Assembly: GCA_036375275.1 (NCBI GenBank)
Contig: DASUSF010000460.1
Span: forward strand, 1 to 29,132
DNA: 29,132 nucleotides
Direction of reading: 5' to 3'
Source of the DNA: DASUSF01 sp036375275
GTDB taxonomy: Bacteria; Pseudomonadota; Alphaproteobacteria; Geminicoccales; Geminicoccaceae
The notes below the pieces were generated by a model. The model was not told the origin of the DNA, did no database searches, and saw nothing but the letters and a program-made list of their open reading frames with translations. How positions within the stretch are numbered: the first letter of the stretch is position 1; each line of letters opens with the position of its first letter. The position numbers were made by a program, and so were the translations under genes. Below are positions 14,954 to 26,581 of this stretch, piece by piece.

Positions 14954-15754
14954 TCAGAGCCAGGCCGGGCTGCGCTTGCCGAGAAAGGCCGCGATCCCCT
15001 CCCGGCCCTCTTCGGAGCCGCGGATGCGCGCGATCCGCTGCGCGGTGTCGTCGATCACCGCCTCCGAGATCGGCTGATGGGTGAGGTCCTGCACCAGGCG
15101 CTTGGCGGCGGCCATGGCGAGCGGCCCGTTCTTCAGGAGCTCGCCGAGGCAGCCCTCGACCTCCTCGTCCAGCCTGTTCTTCTTGACCACCCTGTGGATC
15201 AGGCCGATGCGCGCCGCCTCGGCGGCATCGACCCGCTCGCCCGTCACCATGAGACGCCGCGCGTGGCGGGGCCCGATGGCGGCGACCACGTACGGCCCGA
15301 TCACCGACGGGATCAGGCCGAGGCGGACCTCGGTCGTGCCGAGCACCACGTCGTCGACCGCGAGCGCTAGGTCGGAGGCGCAGATCAGGCCGAGCCCGCC
15401 GCCGAGGGCCGCGCCGTTCACCGCGGCGATGGTCGGCTTGGGCAGGGCGTAGAGCGCCTGCATCAGGCGGGCGAGGCCGCGCGCGTCCGCCAGGTTCGCC
15501 TCGAGCCCGCGCTCCGCCATCCGCCGCATCCAGTCGAGGTCCGCCCCGGCCGAGAAGCTCTTTCCGGCTCCGGTCAGGACGACGGCGCGCACCTCCGGGT
15601 CGCGGCCCAGTCCCTCGAGGGCGGCGGTCATCTCGGCGATCAGGTGCTCGTCGAAGGCGTTGTGGACCTCCGGGCGGTTCATGGTCATCCGGACGATCCC
15701 GCGCCCGTCCCGCTCGACCTGCAGCCTCGACTGGGCGGGTTGATCGCCGCTCAT
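14954..15754 (-). CDS. liuC: methylglutaconyl-CoA hydratase (enoyl-CoA hydratase family)
   Basis: Hydrates 3-methylglutaconyl-CoA to HMG-CoA. The 266-residue crotonase-fold protein shows MNRPEVHNAFDEHLIAEM, the oxyanion-hole segment SFSAGADLDWMRRM, and the second oxyanion segment VNGAALGGGLGL. TTEVRLGLIPSVIGPYV contains the catalytic-region glutamate, as in the AUH/LiuC subgroup. The C-terminus FLGKRSPAWL resembles the usual FLEKRxPxW ending. The ATG at 15754 is chosen over upstream codons because homology starts there and GGGAATGAGG precedes it. It lies between liuB (83-bp gap) and liuD (7-bp gap), as in liu operons. The context supports the specific assignment over a generic enoyl-CoA hydratase. 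Confidence 0.9.
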   Translation of the reverse strand: MSGDQPAQSRLQVERDGRGIVRMTMNRPEVHNAFDEHLIAEMTAALEGLGRDPEVRAVVLTGAGKSFSAGADLDWMRRMAERGLEANLADARGLARLMQALYALPKPTIAAVNGAALGGGLGLICASDLALAVDDVVLGTTEVRLGLIPSVIGPYVVAAIGPRHARRLMVTGERVDAAEAARIGLIHRVVKKNRLDEEVEGCLGELLKNGPLAMAAAKRLVQDLTHQPISEAVIDDTAQRIARIRGSEEGREGIAAFLGKRSPAWL

Positions 15755-15837
15755 CGCCTCATTCCCTTCAGGTGCGCTCGCGCCACCTCCGTGGTCGCGG
15801 CAGTCTGACGCGGCAGGATCACGATAGGCTACTAGTC

Positions 15838-17445
15838 CTACATCCGGAACACGCCGAAGGTGGTCGGGGGCACCGGAGCCCGGAGCGCCGCGGCGAGGCC
15901 GAGGGCGAGCACGGTCCGGGTCTCGGCCGGGTCGATGATGCCGTCGTCCCAGAGCCGCGCGGTCGCGTAGTAGGGGTGGCCCTCGCGTTCGTACTGCTCC
16001 CGGATCGGCGCCTTGAACGCCTCCTCGTCGTCGGCGGACCAGGTCTCGCCGGCGCGCTCGAGGTTGTCGCTCCGGACCTGGGCGAGGACGCTCGCCGCCT
16101 GCTCGCCGCCCATCACCGAGATCCTGGCGTTCGGCCAGGTCCAGAGGAAGCGGGGGTCGTAGGCGCGGCCGCACATCGCGTAGTTGCCGGCGCCGAACGA
16201 GCCGCCGATGATCACCGTGAGCTTCGGGACCTCGGCGCAGGCGACGGCGGTCACCATCTTCGCGCCGGCGCGGGCGATGCCGCCGGCCTCATATTTCCGC
16301 CCCACCATGAAGCCGGTGATGTTCTGGAGGAAGACCAGCGGCGTGCCGCGCTTGGCGCAGAGCTGGATGAAGTGGGCGCCCTTGTCCGCGGACTCGCTGA
16401 ACAGGATGCCGTTGTTGGCGACGATCCCGACCGGCATGCCCTCGATCCGGGCGAAGCCCGTGACCAGGGTCGCGCCGTAGCGCGCCTTGAACTCGTCGAA
16501 GACCGAGCCGTCGACGATCCGGGCGACGACCTCCCGAACCTCGAAGGACTCGCGGAGATCCTCCGGGACGATGCCGTAGAGCTCGCCGGGGTCGTGCCGC
16601 GGCGGCTCCGGCTCGTGCCGGTCGGGCGTGGCGGCGACCGCCGTGGCGGCGTGTGTCATGATCCGACGCGCGAGTGCCAGCGCATGGTCGTCGTCGTCGG
16701 CGAAATGATCGGCGACGCCGGAGACCCGGGTGTGCAGGTCCGCGCCGCCGAGCTCCTCGGCGCTCACCACCTCGCCGGTGGCAGCCTTGACCAGCGGCGG
16801 GCCGCCCAGGAAGATGGTCCCCTGCTCCTTCACGATGATCGCCTCGTCCGCCATCGCCGGCACATAGGCGCCACCGGCGGTGCAGGAGCCCATCACCACC
16901 GCGATCTGCGGGATCCCGGCCGCCGACATGGTGGCCTGGTTGAAGAAGATCCGCCCGAAGTGCTCCCGGTCGGGAAACACCTCGTCCTGGTTCGGGAGGT
17001 TCGCGCCGCCGGAATCGACCAGGTAGACGCACGGCAGCCGGTTCTGCGCGGCGATCGCCTGGGCGCGGACGTGCTTCTTGACCGTGATCGGGTAGTAGGT
17101 GCCGCCCTTCACCGTGGCATCGTTGGCGACGATCACGCACTCCCGGCCCGCGACCCGGCCGATCCCGGTGATGATGCCGGCGGCCGGCACCTCGTCGTCG
17201 TACAGGCCGTTCGCCGCCAGCTGCGAGAGCTCGAGGAACGGCGCGCCGGGATCGAGGAGGCGCCGGACCCGCTCCCGCGGCAGGAGCTTGCCCCGCGCCA
17301 GATGCCGCTCCCGCGCCCGCTCGCCGCCGCCCTCCTTGACCTTGTGGACCCGGCGCCGGAGGTCCTCGACCAGCGCCGTCATCAGGGCGGCGCGGCGGGC
17401 GAAGTCGTCGCTCCGGCGGTCGACCCGGGTGCGGAGCACGCTCAA
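15838..17445 (-). CDS. liuB: methylcrotonyl-CoA carboxylase, carboxyltransferase beta subunit
   Basis: Transfers the carboxyl group from biotin on LiuD to 3-methylcrotonyl-CoA. The 535-residue protein has the acetyl-CoA carboxyltransferase N- and C-domains. Diagnostic stretches are the ERARERHLARGKLLPRERV region, LVDSGGANLPNQDEVFPD, MGSCTAGGAYVPAMADEAI, FLGGPPLVKAATGE and the C-terminal RISVMGGEQAASVL. The GGANLP motif is typical of MCC beta. The start is probably TTG at 17445 (MSVLRTRVDRRS), with a GTG at 17439 as the alternative; no ATG is available. The upstream isomerase-like gene ends 4 bp away, so they are coupled. The frame ends in TAG followed by two further in-frame TAG codons after one intervening codon. 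Confidence 0.94.
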   Translation of the reverse strand: MSVLRTRVDRRSDDFARRAALMTALVEDLRRRVHKVKEGGGERARERHLARGKLLPRERVRRLLDPGAPFLELSQLAANGLYDDEVPAAGIITGIGRVAGRECVIVANDATVKGGTYYPITVKKHVRAQAIAAQNRLPCVYLVDSGGANLPNQDEVFPDREHFGRIFFNQATMSAAGIPQIAVVMGSCTAGGAYVPAMADEAIIVKEQGTIFLGGPPLVKAATGEVVSAEELGGADLHTRVSGVADHFADDDDHALALARRIMTHAATAVAATPDRHEPEPPRHDPGELYGIVPEDLRESFEVREVVARIVDGSVFDEFKARYGATLVTGFARIEGMPVGIVANNGILFSESADKGAHFIQLCAKRGTPLVFLQNITGFMVGRKYEAGGIARAGAKMVTAVACAEVPKLTVIIGGSFGAGNYAMCGRAYDPRFLWTWPNARISVMGGEQAASVLAQVRSDNLERAGETWSADDEEAFKAPIREQYEREGHPYYATARLWDDGIIDPAETRTVLALGLAAALRAPVPPTTFGVFRM

Positions 17446-17449
17446 GCCG

Positions 17450-18055
17450 TCACCACCCGCCGCGCTCCAGCCAGGTCACGACCTGCGGTAGGCGGTCCGC
17501 GCCCCAGAAGGGCTCCTCGTCCACGATCACGAAGGGCGAGCCGAACACCCCGCGCTCGATCGACGCCTGGGTGCGCTCCTTCAGGCGTTCCTTGATCGCG
17601 GGCTCGGCGACCGCCGCGATCAGCTCCTCCCGGTCGATCCCCTGCCCCGCCGCGATCTCCGCGACCAGCTCCGGGTGCCCGATCTCCCGGCCCTCCGCCC
17701 AGTGCGCCTGGAGGATCGCCCGGGCGAGTCGCTTCGCGGCTTCGGGTCCACGGGTCTCGTCGAGCCACACCGTCGCCCGGCTCGCATGCAGCGAGTTGTC
17801 GGGCAGCACCGGCGGGGCCGTGAACGGGACCCCGAGCAGGCGGGCGAAGCGCGGCAGGTCGTGCATCATGTACGGCCCCTTGAGCGGGATCTGCGCGAGC
17901 GGCCGCATGCCGGTCTGCTTGAAGGCGGCGCCGAGCATCACCGGGTGCCAGCGCACCTCGCGTCCGAAGCGCTCGGCGATGCGGTCGATCTGCGTGCTCG
18001 CGAGATAGCCGTAGGGGCTCGCGAACTCGAAGTAGAAGTCGATCGGGCCTGCCAT
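17450..18055 (-). CDS. GST-kappa/2-hydroxychromene-2-carboxylate isomerase-like protein
   Basis: Thioredoxin-fold protein (DsbA-like clan) of 201 residues. The N-terminal motif FYFEFASPYGYLAS places the catalytic-type Ser13 where DsbA would carry a CxxC cysteine, typical of HCCA isomerases and kappa-class glutathione transferases. An all-helical insert domain follows, then GVFGSPFVIVDEEPFWGADRL, the conserved cis-Pro and C-terminal signature. The ATG at 18055 is chosen because homology begins there. The gene is first in the minus-strand run that continues into liuB only 4 bp later. A glutathione-dependent isomerase or detoxifying transferase acting on an acyl-CoA or aromatic side product is possible; naphthalene catabolism is unlikely from context. 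Its real substrate cannot be read from the sequence. Confidence 0.85.
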   Translation of the reverse strand: MAGPIDFYFEFASPYGYLASTQIDRIAERFGREVRWHPVMLGAAFKQTGMRPLAQIPLKGPYMMHDLPRFARLLGVPFTAPPVLPDNSLHASRATVWLDETRGPEAAKRLARAILQAHWAEGREIGHPELVAEIAAGQGIDREELIAAVAEPAIKERLKERTQASIERGVFGSPFVIVDEEPFWGADRLPQVVTWLERGGW

Positions 18056-18225
18056 GCCGCCACCCCGCTCCAACCCTGGCTCAACCTTAGCCGACCAGCG
18101 GCTTGCGCGCATCAGCCGAGCGCACTCTCCCGATCGCCGGGAGCGGGCACGGATCGACCGGGATCAGATCTCCCTTGGCGCCTCGGCTGGCGGTTCGTGG
18201 CGCCGGCACCACAGAACCACGGCAT

Positions 18226-18254
18226 TTGTGACAGTTCCGATATGAATCGATAAC
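18226..18254 (+). promoter_or_regulatory. candidate sigma70 promoter of membrane gene
   Basis: TTGTGA (18226-18231) and GATAAC (18249-18254) are separated by exactly 17 bp. Each matches the sigma70 consensus at four of six bases. Transcription would start near 18261, giving a leader of about 65 nt before the GTG at 18326. The local A+T richness supports a promoter here. Confidence 0.4.
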
Positions 18255-18256
18255 AG

Positions 18257-18275
18257 CGGCATTAGCTAATTGCCG
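18257..18275. promoter_or_regulatory. operator-like dyad at predicted start site
   Basis: Arms CGGCA (18257-18261) and TGCCG (18271-18275) flank TTAGCTAAT, whose core TTAGCTAA is itself palindromic. The element overlaps the predicted transcription start of the unknown membrane gene, a common position for a repressor site. No regulator gene is adjacent, and the binding protein is unknown. Confidence 0.35.
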
Positions 18276-18325
18276 TTAGTTGATACGGTACCATCGTCGA
18301 TTGTTCCGGGAGTGAGGGAAGGTCG

Positions 18326-19120
18326 GTGGGGCTGCACTACGTCAGGCTGGGGAAAGGCGGCAGCTCGACTGGAATGTTCAGGGATCCGTCGAGCTACACG
18401 GGGATCGCGGCCGCTCCCGTGATCCTGTGGGCCGCGAGCGTCCTAATCGCCGCCACCTATAGCGCGCCCTTTCGGATGCTCGCGAGCGAGGACGGCCCGA
18501 TCGAGACCGCGCAGGCGGCGGTGCTCGTCGGCTGCGCGCTCCTCAGCGCATGCATCGCGCTGGCTCTGCATCGTAGGAACCGGTCAGGCTGGAGCGTCCT
18601 GTATGCCTGCCTCGCCGCCGCCTGCCTGTGGACCGCGGGCGAGGAGATCAGCTGGGGCCAGCGGCTGTTCGGGCTCGCGACCCCCGAGTGGCTGGCGCAC
18701 AACCGGCAGGGGGAAGCAAACCTGCACAACCTTCCAGGCGTCGGTTCCACATTGTACCGGGTCGTCTGGTGCAGCCTCTGGGTGGCCGTCGTCCTGTCGC
18801 TCGTGACCAGCTACTGGAAGCCCTCCCTGACGGCGCGGTGGCGGACGGACCTCTGGGTTCCCCCACCGATCCTGATCCCATTTTGGCTGTGCTTCCTCTC
18901 CTACGACGCAGTCCGGGCGCTCGATCAGTGGTGGTTCCAGCGCGACCACGTGGCCCTGACGGTGTCCCGGCTGCAGGAGCCGGCGGAATTTCTCCTTTAC
19001 GGCGGTGTGCTCGCGTTCCTGGCCATCGTCCTGGTGCGGGTCCGCGCGGGACCGGCGCGGGGTCGCATGCGCGGATCGAGCGAACTACAGGCGCGCGCCG
19101 CCGGCGCCGACCATCGGTAG
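18326..19120 (+). CDS. unknown polytopic membrane protein with EEISWGQR motif
   Basis: Conserved protein type of unknown function, 264 residues, with about six hydrophobic segments (near 27-45, 64-81, 91-104, 146-163, 181-193 and 221-238). Conserved-looking polar motifs sit at membrane edges: SEDGPIE (54-60), GEEISWGQRLFG (105-116), NRQGEANLHNLPG (126-138), YDAVRALDQWW and LQEPAEFLLYGG (216-227). The clustering of Glu, His and Asn (Glu55, Glu60, Glu106, Glu107, Glu130, His134, Glu218, Glu221) suggests a metal-binding or enzymatic site within the membrane, which is inference. The GTG at 18326 has AGGGAAGG upstream; the ATG at 18374 would skip 16 residues. Base composition looks less GC-rich than its neighbours. 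It lies opposite to and between the leucine genes, ending 27 bp from the liuA stop, which suggests insertion into the locus. Confidence 0.75.
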   Translation: MGLHYVRLGKGGSSTGMFRDPSSYTGIAAAPVILWAASVLIAATYSAPFRMLASEDGPIETAQAAVLVGCALLSACIALALHRRNRSGWSVLYACLAAACLWTAGEEISWGQRLFGLATPEWLAHNRQGEANLHNLPGVGSTLYRVVWCSLWVAVVLSLVTSYWKPSLTARWRTDLWVPPPILIPFWLCFLSYDAVRALDQWWFQRDHVALTVSRLQEPAEFLLYGGVLAFLAIVLVRVRAGPARGRMRGSSELQARAAGADHR

Positions 19121-19147
19121 AGCAAGCCGCGCGCAGGACGTCCCGCC

Positions 19148-20320
<1,173 letters not shown>

Positions 20321-20331
20321 GGCGAGGGCTC

Positions 20332-21717
20332 CTACAGCAGGAACAGGGTGGCGAGGCCAAGGAAGGTGAAGAAGCCGACCACGTCGGTGACGGTGGTGAG
20401 GAACACGCCCGAGCTGACCGCCGGGTCCAGCCCCAGCCGGTCGAACAGCATCGGAAGCGCCACGCCGGCGACCGCGGCGAAGATCAGGGTCACCAGCAGG
20501 GCGATGCCGAACATCACGCCGAGCATGAGATTGCCGAACCAGACCACCGCGACGAGGACGCCGACGACCAGGAACAGGAGGCCGTTGAGGCCGCCGACGA
20601 TGAACTCCCGACCGAGCACCCGGTAGGCGTTGCGCGCGGTCAGCTCGCGCGTCGCCAGCGCGCGGATCACCACGCTGAGCGTCTGGGTGCCGCCGTTGCC
20701 GCCCATCGAGGCGACGATCGGCATCAGCACCGCGAGCGCCACCAGCTGGTCGATCGCGCCCTCGAACTGGGCGATCACGATCGAGGCGATGATCGCGGTC
20801 CCGAGGTTGATCAGCAGCCAGGGAAACCGCTTCTTCCCGGTCTCGATGGGCGAGGCGAAGATGTCGCTGTCGGGCGCGCCGCCGAGGGCGAGGAAATCCT
20901 CCTCGGCCTCCTCCTCCAGCACGTCGACCACGTCGTCGACGGTGATCACGCCGATCAGCCGGCCGCGGTCGTCGATCACCGGGGCCGAGACCAGGCCGTA
21001 CTGCCGGAACAGGAAGGCGACCTCCTCCTGGTCCATCTCGGCCGGGATCAGGCGCAGCTCCTTGAGCTTCAGCTGGTGCAGGAGGACCTCGCGCCCGGAG
21101 CGCAGCACCTTGCTCAGCGGGATCGAGCCGACCGGCTCGAAGCGCGGGTTGATGATGTAGATGTCGTAGAACTCGTCGGGCAGCTCCGCCTTGGCGCGCA
21201 GGTAGTCGATGGTCTGGCCGACCGTCCAGAATTCCGGGATCGCGACCACCTGGCGCTGCATCAGGCGGCCGGCGCTGTCCTCGGGGAAGGCGAGGCCCTG
21301 CTCGAGCATGGCGCGCTCGGACGCCGGCATCGAGCCGAGCAGGCGCATCTGGTCCTCGTCGCCGAGGTAGCTCAGCACGTCGATCGCGTCGTCGGTGTCG
21401 AGCTCGGCGATCGCCGCCGCGGCCTGCTCCGGCCCGAGCTGCTCGAGCACGTCGGCGCGGACGTTCTCGTGCAGGTGGGTCAGCAGCTCCGGATCGAGAT
21501 CCTCCTTCAGGATCTCGACCATCGCCTCCCGGTCCTCGGCCGGCAGCTGCTCGAGCAGGTCGGCCTGGTCGGCGACGTGGAGGTCGTCCAGGACATCCAG
21601 CACGCGGTCCGTCGCGTCCGAGCGCAGCGCCTGCTCGACCTCCCGGATCAGCTCCTCGGACAGCTCGGCCGGCGCGTCCTGGTCGCGCTTCGCCTCGGGC
21701 TCGCGGACCTCGGCCAT
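20332..21717 (-). CDS. mgtE: magnesium transporter MgtE
   Basis: Mg2+ channel/transporter in the inner membrane, 461 residues. The order is the standard one: a helical acidic N-domain (about 15-140) with repeated LLEQLPAEDREAMVEIL-type MgtE repeats; two CBS domains (about 145-270), including EFYDIYIINPRFEPVGSI and SAPVIDDRGRLIGVITVDDVVDVL; an acidic EEEAEEDF connector; and five C-terminal membrane helices. The last helix region TTVTDVVGFFTFLGLA carries the pore aspartate (about residue 445). PIVASMGGNGGTQTL is the signature of the first pore segments. Cytoplasmic domains are expected to close the pore at high Mg2+. The gene starts 6 bp after the maeB stop and ends 11 bp before liuA. Confidence 0.95.
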   Translation of the reverse strand: MAEVREPEAKRDQDAPAELSEELIREVEQALRSDATDRVLDVLDDLHVADQADLLEQLPAEDREAMVEILKEDLDPELLTHLHENVRADVLEQLGPEQAAAAIAELDTDDAIDVLSYLGDEDQMRLLGSMPASERAMLEQGLAFPEDSAGRLMQRQVVAIPEFWTVGQTIDYLRAKAELPDEFYDIYIINPRFEPVGSIPLSKVLRSGREVLLHQLKLKELRLIPAEMDQEEVAFLFRQYGLVSAPVIDDRGRLIGVITVDDVVDVLEEEAEEDFLALGGAPDSDIFASPIETGKKRFPWLLINLGTAIIASIVIAQFEGAIDQLVALAVLMPIVASMGGNGGTQTLSVVIRALATRELTARNAYRVLGREFIVGGLNGLLFLVVGVLVAVVWFGNLMLGVMFGIALLVTLIFAAVAGVALPMLFDRLGLDPAVSSGVFLTTVTDVVGFFTFLGLATLFLL

Positions 21718-21723
21718 GGCGGC

Positions 21724-24000
<2,277 letters not shown>

Positions 24001-24036
24001 CCTCGAAGGCCCTTTCTCGACCACGCTGCCGGCGCC

Positions 24037-24051
24037 CCGTCCGCCGGACGG
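24037..24051. promoter_or_regulatory. perfect 7-bp-arm hairpin in maeB leader
   Basis: Arms CCGTCCG (24037-24043) and CGGACGG (24045-24051) around a single C give a perfect dyad, extended by GCG/CGC on its flanks. It lies 37 bp upstream of the maeB ATG. A possible minus-strand -10 element TATAGG (complement at 24069-24074) lies just upstream of it, without a good -35. The dyad could be an operator or a leader hairpin. Confidence 0.35.
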
Positions 24052-24132
24052 CGCTTTCGCGCTGGAAGCCTATAGGGGGCGCGGCCGGTTGAGAAGCGCG
24101 GTCCGGAACCCGCGGGCGGCGCGGGCGGCGGC

Positions 24133-24666
24133 TCAGCCAGGCCAGTGGGTGAGCAGAGGGCCGTCCCGGCCGAAGACCGGATCCTGGTCGGGCAGCGGGA
24201 CGTCGCGGATGGTCTCGAGCACCCGCGGCCGCTCGCCCGGCCCGCCCCGGCAGAGATCATAGTCCTCCTGCCCGGCCGGATAGGCCCCGACCACGAGGAA
24301 GTCGGCCGACGCGCCGAGGTTCTGGTGCCCCGTCCCGGCCGGGAGCACGACCACGTCCCCGGCGCCGACCTCCAGGGCCTCGCCGGCGGCGCCGCCGAGG
24401 CGGACTCTCGCCCGTCCGGCGCAGATCCCGAGCACCTCGTGGGCGTTGCTGTGGTAGTGCGGGAACGGGAACACCCCGTTCCGCCACGAGCCGCCCCAGC
24501 CGTTGCGGGCGAACAGCGCCTCGGCGACCGCCGCCGGATCCGGCGCGCCTTCCAGCTCGAGCACGCCCGGATAGAGCAGGACCGGCAGCTTCGGGTTGTT
24601 GGGGATCCGCCCGTCGTCCTCGAACCGGAGGGTCCTGACCACGGTTTCCTGCGTCGTCGCGTTCAC
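24133..24666 (-). CDS. YjlB-like cupin protein
   Basis: Single-domain cupin of 177 residues, similar in layout to Bacillus YjlB. The first cupin motif is seen as HYHSNAHEVLGICAGRARV, with two histidines and a glutamate as metal ligands. The second appears as GDVVVLPAGTGHQNLG, supplying the third histidine. The N-terminal segment NNPKLPVLLYPGVLEL and the RNGVFPFPHYHS approach are typical of this subgroup. The biochemical role of the subgroup is not established; a sugar- or small-molecule-binding or dioxygenase role would be a guess. The GTG start at 24666 follows GGAGGAC at good spacing. It is divergent from the mechanosensitive channel gene and 132 bp from maeB. Confidence 0.8.
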   Translation of the reverse strand: MNATTQETVVRTLRFEDDGRIPNNPKLPVLLYPGVLELEGAPDPAAVAEALFARNGWGGSWRNGVFPFPHYHSNAHEVLGICAGRARVRLGGAAGEALEVGAGDVVVLPAGTGHQNLGASADFLVVGAYPAGQEDYDLCRGGPGERPRVLETIRDVPLPDQDPVFGRDGPLLTHWPG

Positions 24667-24676
24667 GTCGTCCTCC

Positions 24677-24700
24677 GACCTCGACCTTGACCTCGATCTC
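24677..24700. repeat. four imperfect 6-bp tandem repeats upstream of cupin
   Basis: The units GACCTC, GACCTT, GACCTC and GATCTC run without gaps at 24677-24700. On the minus strand they supply several GAGGTC elements just upstream of the real GGAGGAC ribosome-binding site of the cupin gene. The array is short and imperfect, so slippage-based switching is only a remote possibility. Confidence 0.5.
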
Positions 24701-24767
24701 CCCGGCCGGTTGAAGTGTGCCTCCCGGGCCTTGCGGGAACAACGGATACCGGGCGCCGTTGATCCGG

Positions 24768-26510
24768 ATGATGAGCATGCGCAACCTCATCGTCGCCGCG
24801 CTCGCGTGTCTCTACATCGCCACCGCGGCCACCGCGGCCGCCGCGGAGCGGGTGGAGGCGGCGCCAGACGCTCCGACCTTCCCGGTCGACCAGATCAACG
24901 AGGGTCTGCCGGCGCTCGACCCGGAGCCCCATCTCGCCACGCCCCAGGCGACGCTCGAGCACTTCATCCGCGCGGTCCGCGGCCACCACTTCCTCGATGC
25001 CGCGCACGCGCTCGATCTTCGCTTCGTCGACATCGGCCCGGGCGGCGTCGGGGCTGCCGACCTGGCCCGTAAGCTCGGCTACCTCCTGAATAGCAGCGAG
25101 CTGCCCGACTGGAGCAGCGTGCCGGACACGCCGGACGCGCGCGTGCACGCGAGCGAGCCGAACGAGTCGACGACCTTCGCGCGGCGTACCATCCATCTTG
25201 GCGACCTGCCGCTCGACGGGCACAAGATCCCGGTCAACCTGCAGCGCTTCAGGCTGCCCGACGACACCGCGGTCTGGCTGTTCTCGCCGTTCACGGTCGA
25301 GCACATCGACGCGCTGTACGCGGCCAATGGCCCGGGCGTTCTCGAGCGTCTGCTGCCGGCGGACGTGAGGCTCCAGGTCCTGGACGGGGTCGCGCTCTGG
25401 GAATGGGCGGTGCTCGCCCTGCTGCTCGTGTTCGCCTGGGCGCTGGCCCGGCTGGTCACCAAGGTGCTCCGCGTGCTGGTCGACCACATGAGCTGGCCGC
25501 GCCCGCGCTTCGTGGTCAGGGAGATCGCCCGGCCGTTCGCCCTCGCCTTCGGCGTCGGCGTCTTCTACGCGTCGAGCACCTACCTTCTGCCTCTCGCCGG
25601 TCCGCTCACCGCCGTCGTCGACACCCTCGCCCTGATGGTGCTGCTCGCCACAGGGACGTGGCTCGTGCTCCGGCTGGTCTCCGCGCTGCTCCGCGACCTC
25701 CGCGATGCCTACGTGACCCCGCTCGATCTGGAACGGCACGATGCGCGGCAGCTCAAGACCCAGGCGCGCGTCGCCGAGCGGGTCATCGTGGTGCTCGCCT
25801 TCGTGATCCTGGTGGCGCTCGCGCTGTCCTACCTCGAGGTGTTCGACAACCTCGGGCTCTCGCTACTGGCTTCCGCCGGCGCCCTCACCGTGCTGCTCTC
25901 GTTCGCCGCCCAGCCGCTGCTCGGCAACCTGGTCGCGGGCATCCAGATCGCGGCGACCAAGCCGGTCCAGATCGGCGACGTGGTCGAGTACGAGGGCCAC
26001 TGGGCGCGGGTCGAGGACATCACCTTCACCTACACCGTGTTCCGGACCTGGACCGAGAAGCGGCTGATCGTCCCCCACCTCTACCTGCTCGACCGGCCGC
26101 TCCAGAACTGGTCGAAGCACGACGAGACCATCACCCGCGTGATCGCGCTCTACTGCGATCACCGGATCGACGTCGACGCGCTCAGGAAGCGCTACAAGGA
26201 GGTGCTCGAGGGCGACGAGCGCTGGACCGGGCAGAACCTGCTGGTCGAGGTCAACGACATCAGGGAGGACGCGGTCGAGGTCTGGTGCTGGGTCTCGGGC
26301 AAGGATTCGAGCTCGTCCTGGGCGCTGCACAACGACGTCCGCGAGCAGCTCCTCCGGTGGCTCCAGACCGAAGCCGGCGGCCGCTATCTGCCGCGTCAGC
26401 GGATGATCTTCCCGGAGGGTCTGCCGACCGAGATCGAGCACGAGGCGCCCGAAGCGCGCCCCGAGACGTCCGAGCACGACGACGCCAAGGGCCATCCCGA
26501 GGCCGCCTGA
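24768..26510 (+). CDS. MscS-family mechanosensitive channel with periplasmic N-domain
   Basis: Inner-membrane channel of about 580 residues. A signal peptide (MRNLIVAALACLYIATAATA) leads into a periplasmic domain of about 180 residues beginning FPVDQINEGLPALDPEPHLATP, a pattern seen in long MscS-like proteins. Membrane helices follow: ALWEWAVLALLLVFAWALA, then about three more. The pore helix region is LLASAGALTVLLSFAAQPLL, followed by the MscS beta domain GNLVAGIQIAATKPVQIGD and the cytoplasmic cage. The usual IPN at the end of the beta domain reads VPH here. Start candidates are ATGs at 24768, 24771 and 24777; the last directly begins the signal peptide. The tail is acidic and probably disordered. 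An osmotic-shock role is inferred from the family. Confidence 0.88.
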   Translation: MMSMRNLIVAALACLYIATAATAAAAERVEAAPDAPTFPVDQINEGLPALDPEPHLATPQATLEHFIRAVRGHHFLDAAHALDLRFVDIGPGGVGAADLARKLGYLLNSSELPDWSSVPDTPDARVHASEPNESTTFARRTIHLGDLPLDGHKIPVNLQRFRLPDDTAVWLFSPFTVEHIDALYAANGPGVLERLLPADVRLQVLDGVALWEWAVLALLLVFAWALARLVTKVLRVLVDHMSWPRPRFVVREIARPFALAFGVGVFYASSTYLLPLAGPLTAVVDTLALMVLLATGTWLVLRLVSALLRDLRDAYVTPLDLERHDARQLKTQARVAERVIVVLAFVILVALALSYLEVFDNLGLSLLASAGALTVLLSFAAQPLLGNLVAGIQIAATKPVQIGDVVEYEGHWARVEDITFTYTVFRTWTEKRLIVPHLYLLDRPLQNWSKHDETITRVIALYCDHRIDVDALRKRYKEVLEGDERWTGQNLLVEVNDIREDAVEVWCWVSGKDSSSSWALHNDVREQLLRWLQTEAGGRYLPRQRMIFPEGLPTEIEHEAPEARPETSEHDDAKGHPEAA

Positions 26511-26581
26511 GAAGCATGCCGGCCGCCGCTTGACGCCTTCCCCGGCGCGACGCTTGATGATCGTGGTCTTCGGAGAACGGG

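Larger units (their letters stand above)
18056..18325. other. 270-bp divergent intergenic region
   Basis: This gap separates the minus-strand isomerase-like gene from the plus-strand membrane gene. The left half is GC-rich. The right half, about 18220-18305, is distinctly richer in A and T than anything else in the window and carries a promoter-like pair and a dyad (annotated separately). I see no small gene or structured RNA family that I recognise. I could not find a convincing promoter for the leftward isomerase-liuB run, although one is expected here. Confidence 0.6.

Noticed and set aside
15755..15837. 83-bp gap between liuB and liuC considered as an internal promoter or a small gene
   Set aside because: No acceptable -35/-10 pair and no start codon with a useful frame. 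Only a short imperfect dyad around ACTAGT near 15834.
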